The notes under the pieces were generated by a model. It was not told the DNA's origin and made no database searches. It worked only from the letters and a program-made list of their open reading frames with translations. Positions 7,774 to 16,007 of a DNA stretch of 64,000 nucleotides are shown here, one piece after another. The stretch is from Ardenticatenaceae bacterium (GTDB lineage: Bacteria > Chloroflexota > Anaerolineae > Promineifilales > Promineifilaceae): NCBI GenBank assembly GCA_020634215.1, contig JACKCD010000023.1:31303-95302 (forward strand), in the 5' to 3' direction. Position numbers and translations under genes: made by a program. The first letter of the stretch is position 1; every line of letters starts with the position of its first letter.

Positions 7774-8968
7774 TCACTTTTCGGCCACGAACAGACTGTC
7801 GAAGCCGAGGGGGACGAGTTGGAAGAAGGTGGTGCCAGGTGCCAGCGGCAGGATGTTGCCGTCAAGGTCGGTGAAGGTCAGCATGTGGCTGGGGTCGGTG
7901 CGGTGCCAACGGCCGTTTATCCGCACCCCATTGCGAAAAACCGAGGCTGGCCCCTCGCCCCAAATTTGAATTTGGATAGACGGTTCGCCGTTTGTGTCCT
8001 CCACAATGTCGGTGTTGACGTGTTCCGCCGCCACCACCACGATGTTGTCAAAACGAAGCTGCTCCCCGCTGTTGGCATCCAAGTGGGGTTCACCATCGGT
8101 CCAGCGGCTGTAACGGCCGTTAATCCACACCCACGTCGCATTGGTTCATGTAGGCAATTCCACTCGGCTTTACGGGTGCCTGCCGCAGCGGCTCGGCGCG
8201 GAATGCCATGCCATTAGCAAAATGTGGGTACTCTGTCTCACCCACGTTCGTCCAAAATAAAGCGTAGATTGTAGGTGCTGGTAAACAGGGTATGGGTGGC
8301 TGGTTTGTCTCTCGTCGGGGATGTGCCTGTAAAGCTGCCGTGGGCGAAGTCGGGCGAAAACGACGCGCTCATAAAGCTGCTGGTGCGGATTTGCTCGCGC
8401 ACCATTTCTACTCGACCCGAGTAGGTAAGGCGAAGGCGGCATCGTACATGACCGGGATTTCCAGGTCAATGAGAGCCGAGCGCTGCGAACGAGCCGACTT
8501 TTTCACGTCAAAAACGGCTGTAAACGGGTCGCGCCTCCTCGGCATAATGCTCAAATACCAGGTCGGCGCTGCCCAGCTCTCAAGCTCAGCCGCAATAAAA
8601 TGGCGGCGCGCGGAGATTTTGATGGCTAACGGCCGTTTAGCCAACACTGCTGGATCAGACACAACCAGCCCGGTTAGCGGGTTGACGTTGGCCGGGAAAT
8701 CGGTGGGGCCAATCAGCCCTTCAATGGCAGGCGTGGCGGTGGGTGTAGGTGGGATGGTGGGAACGGCCGTTGGGGCAATGGTGGGCAGCGCAGTGGCCGT
8801 GGGCGGTGGCTGCGTGGGTGCTGCTGTCGCTGTTGGCAACAAAGTGGATGTTGCTGTAGGAGATGGAATGGGAATGGCGGTGGGAGAGGTGGTTGGAGAA
8901 ACGGCCGTTGGCGTTTGGCACGCCACCAGCCAGCAAACGGCAAAAATCCAGACAAACTGCTTCTTCAT
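7774..8968 (-). pseudogene. DUF3048 (YerB-like) lipoprotein, frameshifted
   Basis: Starts at 8968 with a lipoprotein signal (WLVACQT lipobox) and a PT-rich linker. The DUF3048 N-terminal domain follows (FPANVNPLTGLVVSDP ... SALIDLEIPVMYDAAFA). The frame breaks near 8430. The next piece (MVREQIRTSSFMSASF) lies in a second frame ending with TGA at 8238-8240. A third frame carries FANGMAFRAEPLRQAPVKPSGIAYMN. The C-terminal DUF3048 domain (DGEPHLDANSGEQL, IQIWGEGPASVF) is in a fourth segment ending at 7774. At least three indels separate otherwise intact, conserved segments. That points to very recent decay or to consensus errors. Confidence 0.8.
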
Positions 8969-8991
8969 ATGACCCGTCTTTGTACAGAAAT

Positions 8992-9053
8992 GTAGGGAGT
9001 AGGGAGTAGGGAGTGGCGCGTCTACGCCCTACTCCCTACTCCCTACCCCCCAC
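8992..9053. repeat. Tandem-word hairpin (GTAGGGA family)
   Basis: GTAGGGAGTAGGGAGTAGGG is followed after a short centre by CCCTACTCCCTACTCCC. Each arm holds tandem copies of a 7-nt word, so the hairpin can pair in several registers. It lies between the alpha/beta hydrolase stop and the DUF3048 start, both on the minus strand, where it could act as a terminator. Confidence 0.6.
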
Positions 9054-9068
9054 TCCCCACAGATCATA

Positions 9069-9884
9069 TCACCGCGTCCGGCGCTGCCAATATTCCTTGG
9101 GGGCCAGCTTGTCTAGCTCTTCGGTGGGGGTGTGCAAAAATTCTAGCAGCAGCCGGTTAAACCGCGCTGTTTCTTGCAGCATGGGAAAATGCTGCGACTC
9201 TGGCAGGGAGATGATGTGGTGCAGTTCGCCGCTGCCATTTTCAAACGGCTGGGTGTCATATTGCGGCATTTGCACGACGCTGTCTTTTCCCCCGTAAATG
9301 CCCAAAACGCCGCACGAAACCTTGTTAATGACCTCGCCAACATCCATTGTGGCAAACTCCTCGGCTACCCGCCACATGGCCTGTGGGTCGGTTTTGTGTA
9401 GTTCGCCGCCAACTTCGTTAAAGGTTTGGCTTTTGCCCAAAATTCTGTTGGCAAAAATGGCCGGTTCCAGATTTTGCAGCCGAGGGTTCAGGCTGGTGCC
9501 CTGCATCGGCAGGGCAATGGCGGCAACCTTGCTCACGCGGTCGGGGTAAGTGGCCGCGTAGCGCAGTGCTACTATGCTGCCCAGGGCGTGGCCGACCAGC
9601 GTCACGGGGGTGATAATGCCAAGCTGTTCAATAAATTGGTCGAGAAGCGTGGTATAACCGGCAAAACTGTAGAGCGTGGCTCGTTCAGGGTCGGTGTAAA
9701 CTTTGCTGGAGTCGCCGTACCCCCACAAATCCAGCGCAAAAGCACGGTATTGAGTGGAAAGTGCCTGCATGGCCGGCCACCAATAACGCCATGAACCCAG
9801 CCAGCCATGCACAAAGATGACAGGCTGCCCACGTCCGAGCACTTCATAATGGATGAAGTAGTTTTCGATGTTGGTGATGCTCAT
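9069..9884 (-). CDS. Alpha/beta-hydrolase-fold protein lacking the nucleophile Ser
   Basis: 271 aa from the ATG at 9884 (MSITNIENYF). The fold is clear: oxyanion region VIFVHGWLGSW, DLWGYGDSS, the acid strand IYGGKDSVV and the His strand ESQHFPML. At the nucleophile elbow, however, the motif is GHALG (Ala100) instead of GHSxG. Asp and His are retained, so only the nucleophile is lost. The second alpha/beta hydrolase of this block (18006-18827) has intact GHSMGG and similar motifs throughout, so the two look like paralogues. It may be a non-catalytic binding or scaffold protein. Last gene of the 9-20 kb minus-strand block, 92 bp after a receiver gene. Confidence 0.85.
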   Translation of the reverse strand: MSITNIENYFIHYEVLGRGQPVIFVHGWLGSWRYWWPAMQALSTQYRAFALDLWGYGDSSKVYTDPERATLYSFAGYTTLLDQFIEQLGIITPVTLVGHALGSIVALRYAATYPDRVSKVAAIALPMQGTSLNPRLQNLEPAIFANRILGKSQTFNEVGGELHKTDPQAMWRVAEEFATMDVGEVINKVSCGVLGIYGGKDSVVQMPQYDTQPFENGSGELHHIISLPESQHFPMLQETARFNRLLLEFLHTPTEELDKLAPKEYWQRRTR

Positions 9885-9976
9885 AGCTACCGTTACAAAG
9901 GGTGACAACCAACTTGCCACCTGTGACTGCCGCCGCAAAACCTGTACCCAAATGGCGGCGTTTCCAGAGGAAGGGG

Positions 9977-10342
9977 TTATCGGCTTAATACATGGGTAAT
10001 GGTGTCTACCAATGCCTGAGGCGCAAATGGTTTTAAGATGTAGTCGGCTGCGCCCACTTCATAGCCAGTTTCAATTTCTGCTTCCTGCCCTTTGGCAGAT
10101 AGAAAAATTACGGGAATGTCCTTGGTTTTGTTTTGCGCTTTGATTTTGCGGCACGCTTCATAGCCGGTCATCTTGGGCATACGCACGTCCATCAGAATGA
10201 GGTCGAAGTTGTCGGTGGGAGCCAGCTTAACGGCCGTTTCCCCATCCTCCGCACTCACCACCTCAAACCCATGAAACTTCAGCGTTAGCAGAATCAACTC
10301 TCGAATGTCGCGGTCGTCTTCTGCAATCAAAATTTTACTCAT
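9977..10342 (-). CDS. Single-domain response regulator (CheY-like)
   Basis: 121 aa, a complete receiver: acidic pair EDD (8-10), phosphoacceptor Asp52 in LILMDVRMPKMTG, switch residues VIFLSA, and Lys in YILKPFAP. No output domain is attached, so it probably signals by protein contact or relays phosphate. It lies 17 bp downstream of the multi-GAF histidine kinase, its likely partner. An AACGGCCGTT copy encodes ETAV at residues 35-38. Confidence 0.9.
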   Translation of the reverse strand: MSKILIAEDDRDIRELILLTLKFHGFEVVSAEDGETAVKLAPTDNFDLILMDVRMPKMTGYEACRKIKAQNKTKDIPVIFLSAKGQEAEIETGYEVGAADYILKPFAPQALVDTITHVLSR

Positions 10343-10359
10343 GTAACAAAACCTCTGGC

Positions 10360-13300
10360 TTATGCCAACTCGCTTTCTTCCACCACAATTGGCAAATTGA
10401 ATGAGAACGTACTGCCTAGCCCCGGCGTGCTTTCCACCGCCAGCGTGCCCCCGTGCATTTCCACCAGCCCTTGCACAATGGCAAGTCCCAGCCCTGTGCC
10501 CGATACGCGCTGCACATCTTCATCATCGGCTCGGAAAAAGCGGTCAAAAATCTTGGCTAAATTTTCTTTGGTAATCCCAATACCGCTGTCTTGCACAGCC
10601 AGATTAACAAATTGCTCGCCGCCGCGCAGGGAAACGCGAATTTGTCCACCGGCTGGGGTGTAGTTAAAGGCGTTATCCAGCAAATTGGTCAAAATTTGCG
10701 TTACGCGGTATTGATCGGCATTTACGAGCGGCAGGTCACTTGGCAGGTCAGTGTAGACGGCAATGGGCTTTTGTTCATGCCGAATGCGACCCTGTAAATG
10801 GTTGTCTACAATTTCACTAACCAGTTTGGCGAGGTTTAACGGCCGTTTGTCCAGCTTCGTTTGCCCCGTCTCAATGTGCGAGATATTCAGCAAATCCCCC
10901 ACCAAATTTTGCAGCCGCTGCGCGTTGTTCTTGATAATTTCCAAATAGCGCATCTGCGCTTCTTCCAGCGGCCCCGTCGCGCCCATCAGCATCAAATCCG
11001 CATACCCCTTAATCGAGGTCATCGGCGTGCGTAGCTCGTGCGACACATTCGAGACAAATTCGCTTTTCAGGTTATCCAACTCCACTTCGTGAGTAATATC
11101 GCGGAAAATAGAGACCGTGCCAAAGAACTGATTGCCTACCAGTACCGGCGACAGCAAAATGCTCACACTCTTATTTTCAATCTCAAGCTGGTCGCTTAAA
11201 AATGGCAGTTCTGGCCCCAACCGGTCAGCGTTTCGCGCCCAATTATCAATGGTCGAAAGCCACGAACGGCCGGAAGCTGAGTAAAGTCCCAGCAGTTCAT
11301 TGATTGATTTATCCAGCAGTTGCTCCCGTTCAAACCCCAAAATCCGGCAAACCGGGTCATTTGCCAGCGTAATGCGGTTACGCGCATCCCCCACCAACAC
11401 CCCATCGGCAATACTTTGCAAAATCGCCTGATTTTTGCTGGTTTCAATTTTTTCAAGCTGGATCATGCCGCCCAGCCCCTCGGCCTGCTCCCGAATGAGC
11501 AGGTATAGATTGGCGTTGTTGATAGCGTTTGCCACCTGGTGCGCCGCCGCTTTCAGCAGGTCAAGCTGCTGCAAGGTGAAGGCGTGGGGATTGGTGTGGA
11601 AGAACATCATCACCCCAATCACCTCATCGTTGGTGACAAGCGGCACCGCCAGCACCGAGCGATGTTCGCTGCTGGTGGGGCGGTAAACCCAGCGCGGGTC
11701 TTCGTCGGTGTTGTGAACCAGCACTGCTTCCCGGTTTTGAATCATCCACCCGGCCAATCCTTCGTTGTACATCAACCCGCTGCGGATGCCTTCGGGCGGG
11801 GTGGGCTGGGTGGTGCCCATGGTAGCGCGAAAAACAAGTTCGCCGTCAACGGGGTCAATCAGCAAAATAACTGCCTGGGTGGCTTGCACCACCTCGTTGA
11901 CCAGCAGCAGTGCCCGGTTGAGCACGCGGGTCTGGTCGAGGCTGGTGGACAGTTCGGTGGTGATCCGCAGCAAAATTTTGACGCGGTTGCTTTCGTCATG
12001 CAGCTCGCGGGTGCGCTCGGCCACGCGCAAATCCAGCTCCTCATTGAAGCGGCGCAGCTCGGCAAAAAGGGTGGCGTTTTGCAGGGCAATGGCGGCTTGT
12101 ACGCCAAAAACGGCTGCTTCTGAGACATCCTTGTCGCTAAAGCGGTTGGGGTTGGCGTGGTCAACAAAGGTTAGCACGCCGATAATATTGCCCTCGCGCT
12201 CCAGCGGAATGCCCAGCACGGCCTGAATTTGCTGGCGATGGGGCAGCCGCAGATGAATATCGCCGCGCTGGGTGACGTTGTTGATATAGGTGGGGAATTT
12301 GGCACCGGCCAAGACGTTGACAAAGGCTTGGATGTCGTTGCTGTCAACGGCCGTTTCGATAAATGTTTCCGCCCCCAAGCCATTGGCCGCGCCACCGACA
12401 AACCGCGTGCCTTCACGCAGCCAAATATACGCTCCGTCCACCTTGAAAATCTGGACGCTTTCACGGCAAATGAGGTTGAGCAGCTTGTCGAGGTCGAGGG
12501 TGTAGCTGAGTGCCAGGTTGACGCTGCCGAGGGCGTTGTAGAATGCTTCGCGTTCATACACTTCGGCAAAGACAACGGCCGTTTCCAAATTGGCACTGGC
12601 TTGGTTGATCAGGGCGGTTAACAGCCCCATTTCACGGTCGCTTAGCGTTTGCGGTCGCGCCAGTTCAATAACGCCGTATGGTTCACCGGCGACAAAGATG
12701 GGGAATAGCACCTGGGTAACGGCCGTTTGTTCCCCGGTGGCCGCCAACGTTTGCCGAATGGGTCGCCGCTGCCGCAGAACGAGTTGCAGTTGATGAGGGG
12801 CGGGATAAACGGCCGTTTGTGCCGAAGCCGACCGGGCCACCAGCTTAAACTGCTGCCGGGTTGTCTCCCAGGCAAAAATCATAAACCGTTCCGCCGCCAC
12901 TGCCCGTTGCGCCTGTTCTCCCATCGCGTGCAGCAGTTCGTTGGTCTCCAGCATCCCTGACAGCTTGTTGCTGACGTTAGATAGCAGTTCGAATTCCTGG
13001 CTGCGCCGCGTCGTTTCTTCCAGAAGCTGCACATTTTCAATAATTGAACCGGCAAACTGGGCGTATAGCTCCACCGTTTGCAGCGTTTCTACCGTTGGCC
13101 GCCGCCCATTGTGCGGACGATCCAGCCCAATTAGCCCAATTCTTTGCTGCTGCCGGTTTGTAAGCGGCACACAGAGCAGATCATGGGGTTGCCAGGCATC
13201 GGGATCCTGCCCGGTGGCTTGATCGTCCGGCAGAATGGTGTTCACCATATCCAATGGCCAGTCGCTGCCGGCGGGGACAAAATAGCAGGAGCCGCGCCGC

Positions 13301-13881
13301 AAATGCTGGTAGGCTGAATTTTCAAAAAGCTGTCGCCATTGGGTAGCCGGCAGCATATTCTTTTGAATGTTTTGACGCTCTTCGTCAGTAAAGCCGGCTG
13401 CAAAAATTTTGGTGGCGTTAAAGGTGCCGTCGCGTAGGGTTAGCACCACGCGCCGCCAGCCAGTGGTTTGCAGCCCGTCAACCAAAAGCTGGAGCTTTTT
13501 GTCAAAATCACTTTCCTGGCTGATCTGGGTCAGAATGGCAAGCTGGTTGGTGGCAACGGCTTCGGTTTGTATGGAGGCAGGCTGGCTGAGACAAAGCTGC
13601 CAGGCGGTTGAGCCCAAGGGTCGGGTGGTAAGGTGGTAGGGAGAAACGGCCGTTTGTATCACGACATTAGCCGGGGCCGCTAAGAGCTTTTGCCAACCTT
13701 CCTCCAGCCCCCAAACGGCCGTTAGCGTTGCTAAATGTGATGGGCAAGTGTCAAGATGCAGCATTTGGTGCGCCGCCTGGTTGGTAAACAAAATCTTCCC
13801 ATCCGGCGCGGCCAAAATAACGCCTTCTTGTAGGTTTTCCAGAATATTCCAGGCAATTGCTGGTGTTAATTCCTGATTCAT
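10360..13881 (-). CDS. Large multi-GAF/PAS sensor histidine kinase
   Basis: 1173 aa, predicted soluble. Order: PAS-like domain (about 1-60), four GAF-type regions (about 105-290, 300-460, 465-640, 650-820), a PAS domain (about 830-935), HisKA with phosphoacceptor His948 in FVSNVSHELRTPM, and HATPase_c with N-box ILTNLLDNAFNY, G1 DSGIGI and G2 GTGLGLAIV. There are no membrane helices, so it senses cytoplasmic ligands or proteins. It carries seven AACGGCCGTT copies, all in poorly conserved linkers. It is flanked by a receiver with degenerate GGDEF upstream and a CheY-like receiver downstream; both are candidate phosphate acceptors. Confidence 0.93.
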   Translation of the reverse strand: MNQELTPAIAWNILENLQEGVILAAPDGKILFTNQAAHQMLHLDTCPSHLATLTAVWGLEEGWQKLLAAPANVVIQTAVSPYHLTTRPLGSTAWQLCLSQPASIQTEAVATNQLAILTQISQESDFDKKLQLLVDGLQTTGWRRVVLTLRDGTFNATKIFAAGFTDEERQNIQKNMLPATQWRQLFENSAYQHLRRGSCYFVPAGSDWPLDMVNTILPDDQATGQDPDAWQPHDLLCVPLTNRQQQRIGLIGLDRPHNGRRPTVETLQTVELYAQFAGSIIENVQLLEETTRRSQEFELLSNVSNKLSGMLETNELLHAMGEQAQRAVAAERFMIFAWETTRQQFKLVARSASAQTAVYPAPHQLQLVLRQRRPIRQTLAATGEQTAVTQVLFPIFVAGEPYGVIELARPQTLSDREMGLLTALINQASANLETAVVFAEVYEREAFYNALGSVNLALSYTLDLDKLLNLICRESVQIFKVDGAYIWLREGTRFVGGAANGLGAETFIETAVDSNDIQAFVNVLAGAKFPTYINNVTQRGDIHLRLPHRQQIQAVLGIPLEREGNIIGVLTFVDHANPNRFSDKDVSEAAVFGVQAAIALQNATLFAELRRFNEELDLRVAERTRELHDESNRVKILLRITTELSTSLDQTRVLNRALLLVNEVVQATQAVILLIDPVDGELVFRATMGTTQPTPPEGIRSGLMYNEGLAGWMIQNREAVLVHNTDEDPRWVYRPTSSEHRSVLAVPLVTNDEVIGVMMFFHTNPHAFTLQQLDLLKAAAHQVANAINNANLYLLIREQAEGLGGMIQLEKIETSKNQAILQSIADGVLVGDARNRITLANDPVCRILGFEREQLLDKSINELLGLYSASGRSWLSTIDNWARNADRLGPELPFLSDQLEIENKSVSILLSPVLVGNQFFGTVSIFRDITHEVELDNLKSEFVSNVSHELRTPMTSIKGYADLMLMGATGPLEEAQMRYLEIIKNNAQRLQNLVGDLLNISHIETGQTKLDKRPLNLAKLVSEIVDNHLQGRIRHEQKPIAVYTDLPSDLPLVNADQYRVTQILTNLLDNAFNYTPAGGQIRVSLRGGEQFVNLAVQDSGIGITKENLAKIFDRFFRADDEDVQRVSGTGLGLAIVQGLVEMHGGTLAVESTPGLGSTFSFNLPIVVEESELA

Positions 13882-13972
13882 GCTGAATCCCTAGCCCGTA
13901 CCCATACAATCAAAACAAAGGTGATAGCACATGGCGTCACCTTCAAATCGTTACCGTAAGTAACGGTGGCTA

Positions 13973-14872
13973 TCAACTGGGCTGCTTGTCCTGTTTTCGC
14001 TGATCCAGACGACGCATTTCGGCGGCCATCTCAGTGATTTCCCGAATATCGCTAAAGCGTTGGGTTTTGTCTGAGACAGCACCAATGGAGAGGTGCATAA
14101 TCGGAGCTAACTGTCCATCTGGCTGCTGGATACCACCCTGTTCTCGGTCAATAAAGTTGTAGTGGGAGAGAATCCCCTCATCAAAACGGGAGCGTAGCTT
14201 ATTAGTCAAGGTAGCCACGTCCTGGCTCATGGTAATAAGGATAAAGGAATCGCTGCTGGCATGACCAATAAAATCATCCAGCGTGCCATATTCATCATCG
14301 GTGTCGTTGATCAGCATGGCTGTAAAGCGCAGCACCTCATCCCCAGCCACAAAGCCATAGGCATCGGTGAAGGGAGCAAGGTGGTCAACGCCGATTTGCA
14401 GCAGTGACCAGCCGTTGGTACGCATCAGCGTGCGAAGCTGCTCTTCGATAAGGCGGGCACTGGGTAAGCGGGTACGCGGATCGGTCAGATTGCGGTGCCG
14501 GTAGCTGCTGATGGCGTTTTTGACCCGCAGCTTTAGCTCTTCAATATCAAAGGGTTTGGTGATGTAGTCGTCGGCACCCAGCTCCAGCCCCTGAATTTTG
14601 TCACTGCGCTCATCCCTTTGCGTCAGGAAGATGATGGGAATGTGGCTGGTGCGGGTGGTAGTGCGTAGCTCTTTGCAAACCGCGTAGCCATCCATGTCGG
14701 GTAACATAATGTCCAGCACGATCAGGTCGGGGAGTTTTTTGCGGCATAGTTCAAGAGCATCGCTGCCTCTGGCGGCCACTTCAACGCTGTATCCCTGCCC
14801 GGTAAAGAATATCCGCAGCATGTTTGAGATATCGAAGTCGTCTTCGACGACAAGAATACGGCCGTTACTCAT
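13973..14872 (-). CDS. Response regulator with degenerate GGDEF domain
   Basis: 299 aa. Residues 1-125: receiver with Asp54 (LIVLDIMLPDMDG) and Lys in YITKPFD. Residues 130-285 have the GGDEF fold (DPRTRLPSARLIEEQL, then FTDAYGFVAGDEVL), but the signature position reads GHASSDSF instead of GG(D/E)EF. It therefore cannot be a normal diguanylate cyclase. It may bind nucleotide or act as a protein-interaction module. It lies 10 bp downstream of the acyl-ACP-reductase-like gene and 91 bp upstream of the GAF histidine kinase. Confidence 0.88.
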   Translation of the reverse strand: MSNGRILVVEDDFDISNMLRIFFTGQGYSVEVAARGSDALELCRKKLPDLIVLDIMLPDMDGYAVCKELRTTTRTSHIPIIFLTQRDERSDKIQGLELGADDYITKPFDIEELKLRVKNAISSYRHRNLTDPRTRLPSARLIEEQLRTLMRTNGWSLLQIGVDHLAPFTDAYGFVAGDEVLRFTAMLINDTDDEYGTLDDFIGHASSDSFILITMSQDVATLTNKLRSRFDEGILSHYNFIDREQGGIQQPDGQLAPIMHLSIGAVSDKTQRFSDIREITEMAAEMRRLDQRKQDKQPS

Positions 14873-14882
14873 AAGCTTGTTC

Positions 14883-16007
14883 CTAGATAATAGATAAAGG
14901 GTTTGTGAAAGGTTGGTTGAATGTCAGTTGACCGTTCAACTGAGTTGGTTGGCGACATGCTTTCACGTTTGCAATGTCTGCTTCCGTTACAGCTTGCTCA
15001 AAACTTCTGAAACCGCCAAGTTTGAAGCCATGCTTGGCGGCGATTTTATCAATAGTCACAACTTGTGACAATTCAATCTCTTTTCCCACTGTATACGATT
15101 CATACTGCTGTTCAAGTGCTAAAGTCATCGTTTCGGCCATGCAGGCATAGGCCATTTGTAAGGGGAAGCCGAAATTGAAATGAAAATCTACGTTGCCGGG
15201 CACTTTGACCATGCCGCCTTCAATGACCAGTATATCGGGACGCTGCTCGGCCACCTGGCGTGACACGTCGCGGGGGCGCGACACGTCGCACACAATGGCT
15301 CCGCTGCGTAGGTGCTGCGGTTCGATGATGGTGTCTACGGCGCTGGTGACGGTGATGATGAGATCGGCCTGGAGCAGGGCGCTCATGTCGGTGGCAAGGG
15401 TGACGTGGCTGGTGGGCAGGGTTTGCGCCACTTTTTGCAGCTTTTCCTGGTTGCGCCCGATGAGAATCATCTGTTTGACCTGTGGGGCAAGCATTTGGGC
15501 ACACACAGAGCCGATGGCACCAGTGGCACCAACGACGGCGGCGGTGACGTGGGGCAGGGGGATTTCCATGATGGCGGCGGCTTCTTGGATAGCACGAACG
15601 GCCGTTGCTACCGTATAGCTGTCCCCATTGGTCACAGGAATGTTAAGCCGCTGGGCAATGGTAATACCACCGTCGCCCACCACCGAGGTAAAGGCACCTA
15701 ACCCCAAAATGCGTGCACCCAACCGTTCAGCCAGTCGGCCAGTTTGGGTGATTTTGTGATAGGAAACGGCCGTTGGTAGCCGCATCATCATCGAAGGGGT
15801 GAGCGGGCAAGCGACAAACCAGCCGTGTAAAGAACGGCCGTTGTGCGCCGACTCAATTCCCGTAATTTGTGAAATATAAACCGGCGGAAAAAAGACCGAC
15901 AAGAACTCAATCAGCCAGCGCGGCAGCTTGCCCAGCGTCGGGAACTTCCGCGCCACATCCCGCTGCGGGTCAATCGGATGAATAATGAATGCGAAGTTAT
16001 CTTCCAT
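14883..16007 (-). CDS. Long-chain acyl-[ACP] reductase-like protein (AAR family)
   Basis: 374 aa from the ATG at 16007 (MEDNFAFIIHP), overlapping the upstream gene by 11 bp. It has the NAD(P)-binding motif AVVGATGAIGS (about 158-167) and a region like cyanobacterial acyl-ACP reductase: ILGLGAFTSVVGD and QMAYACMAETMTLALE. In the latter, Cys289 aligns with the Cys that carries the acyl group in cyanobacterial AAR (QMFACFAEA). The end reads TIDKIAAKHGFKLGGF. AAR makes fatty aldehydes from acyl-ACP or acyl-CoA. The N-terminal 50 residues are unlike cyanobacterial AAR, and no aldehyde-deformylating oxygenase is in the window. The alternative is a shikimate-dehydrogenase-like oxidoreductase. Confidence 0.7.
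   Translation of the reverse strand: MEDNFAFIIHPIDPQRDVARKFPTLGKLPRWLIEFLSVFFPPVYISQITGIESAHNGRSLHGWFVACPLTPSMMMRLPTAVSYHKITQTGRLAERLGARILGLGAFTSVVGDGGITIAQRLNIPVTNGDSYTVATAVRAIQEAAAIMEIPLPHVTAAVVGATGAIGSVCAQMLAPQVKQMILIGRNQEKLQKVAQTLPTSHVTLATDMSALLQADLIITVTSAVDTIIEPQHLRSGAIVCDVSRPRDVSRQVAEQRPDILVIEGGMVKVPGNVDFHFNFGFPLQMAYACMAETMTLALEQQYESYTVGKEIELSQVVTIDKIAAKHGFKLGGFRSFEQAVTEADIANVKACRQPTQLNGQLTFNQPFTNPLSII

Noticed and set aside
8292..8972. 226-aa plus-strand frame rich in Gly/Val/Ala
   Set aside because: It is the antisense of the PT-rich linker of the DUF3048 lipoprotein; its repeats mirror that linker and it has no other support.
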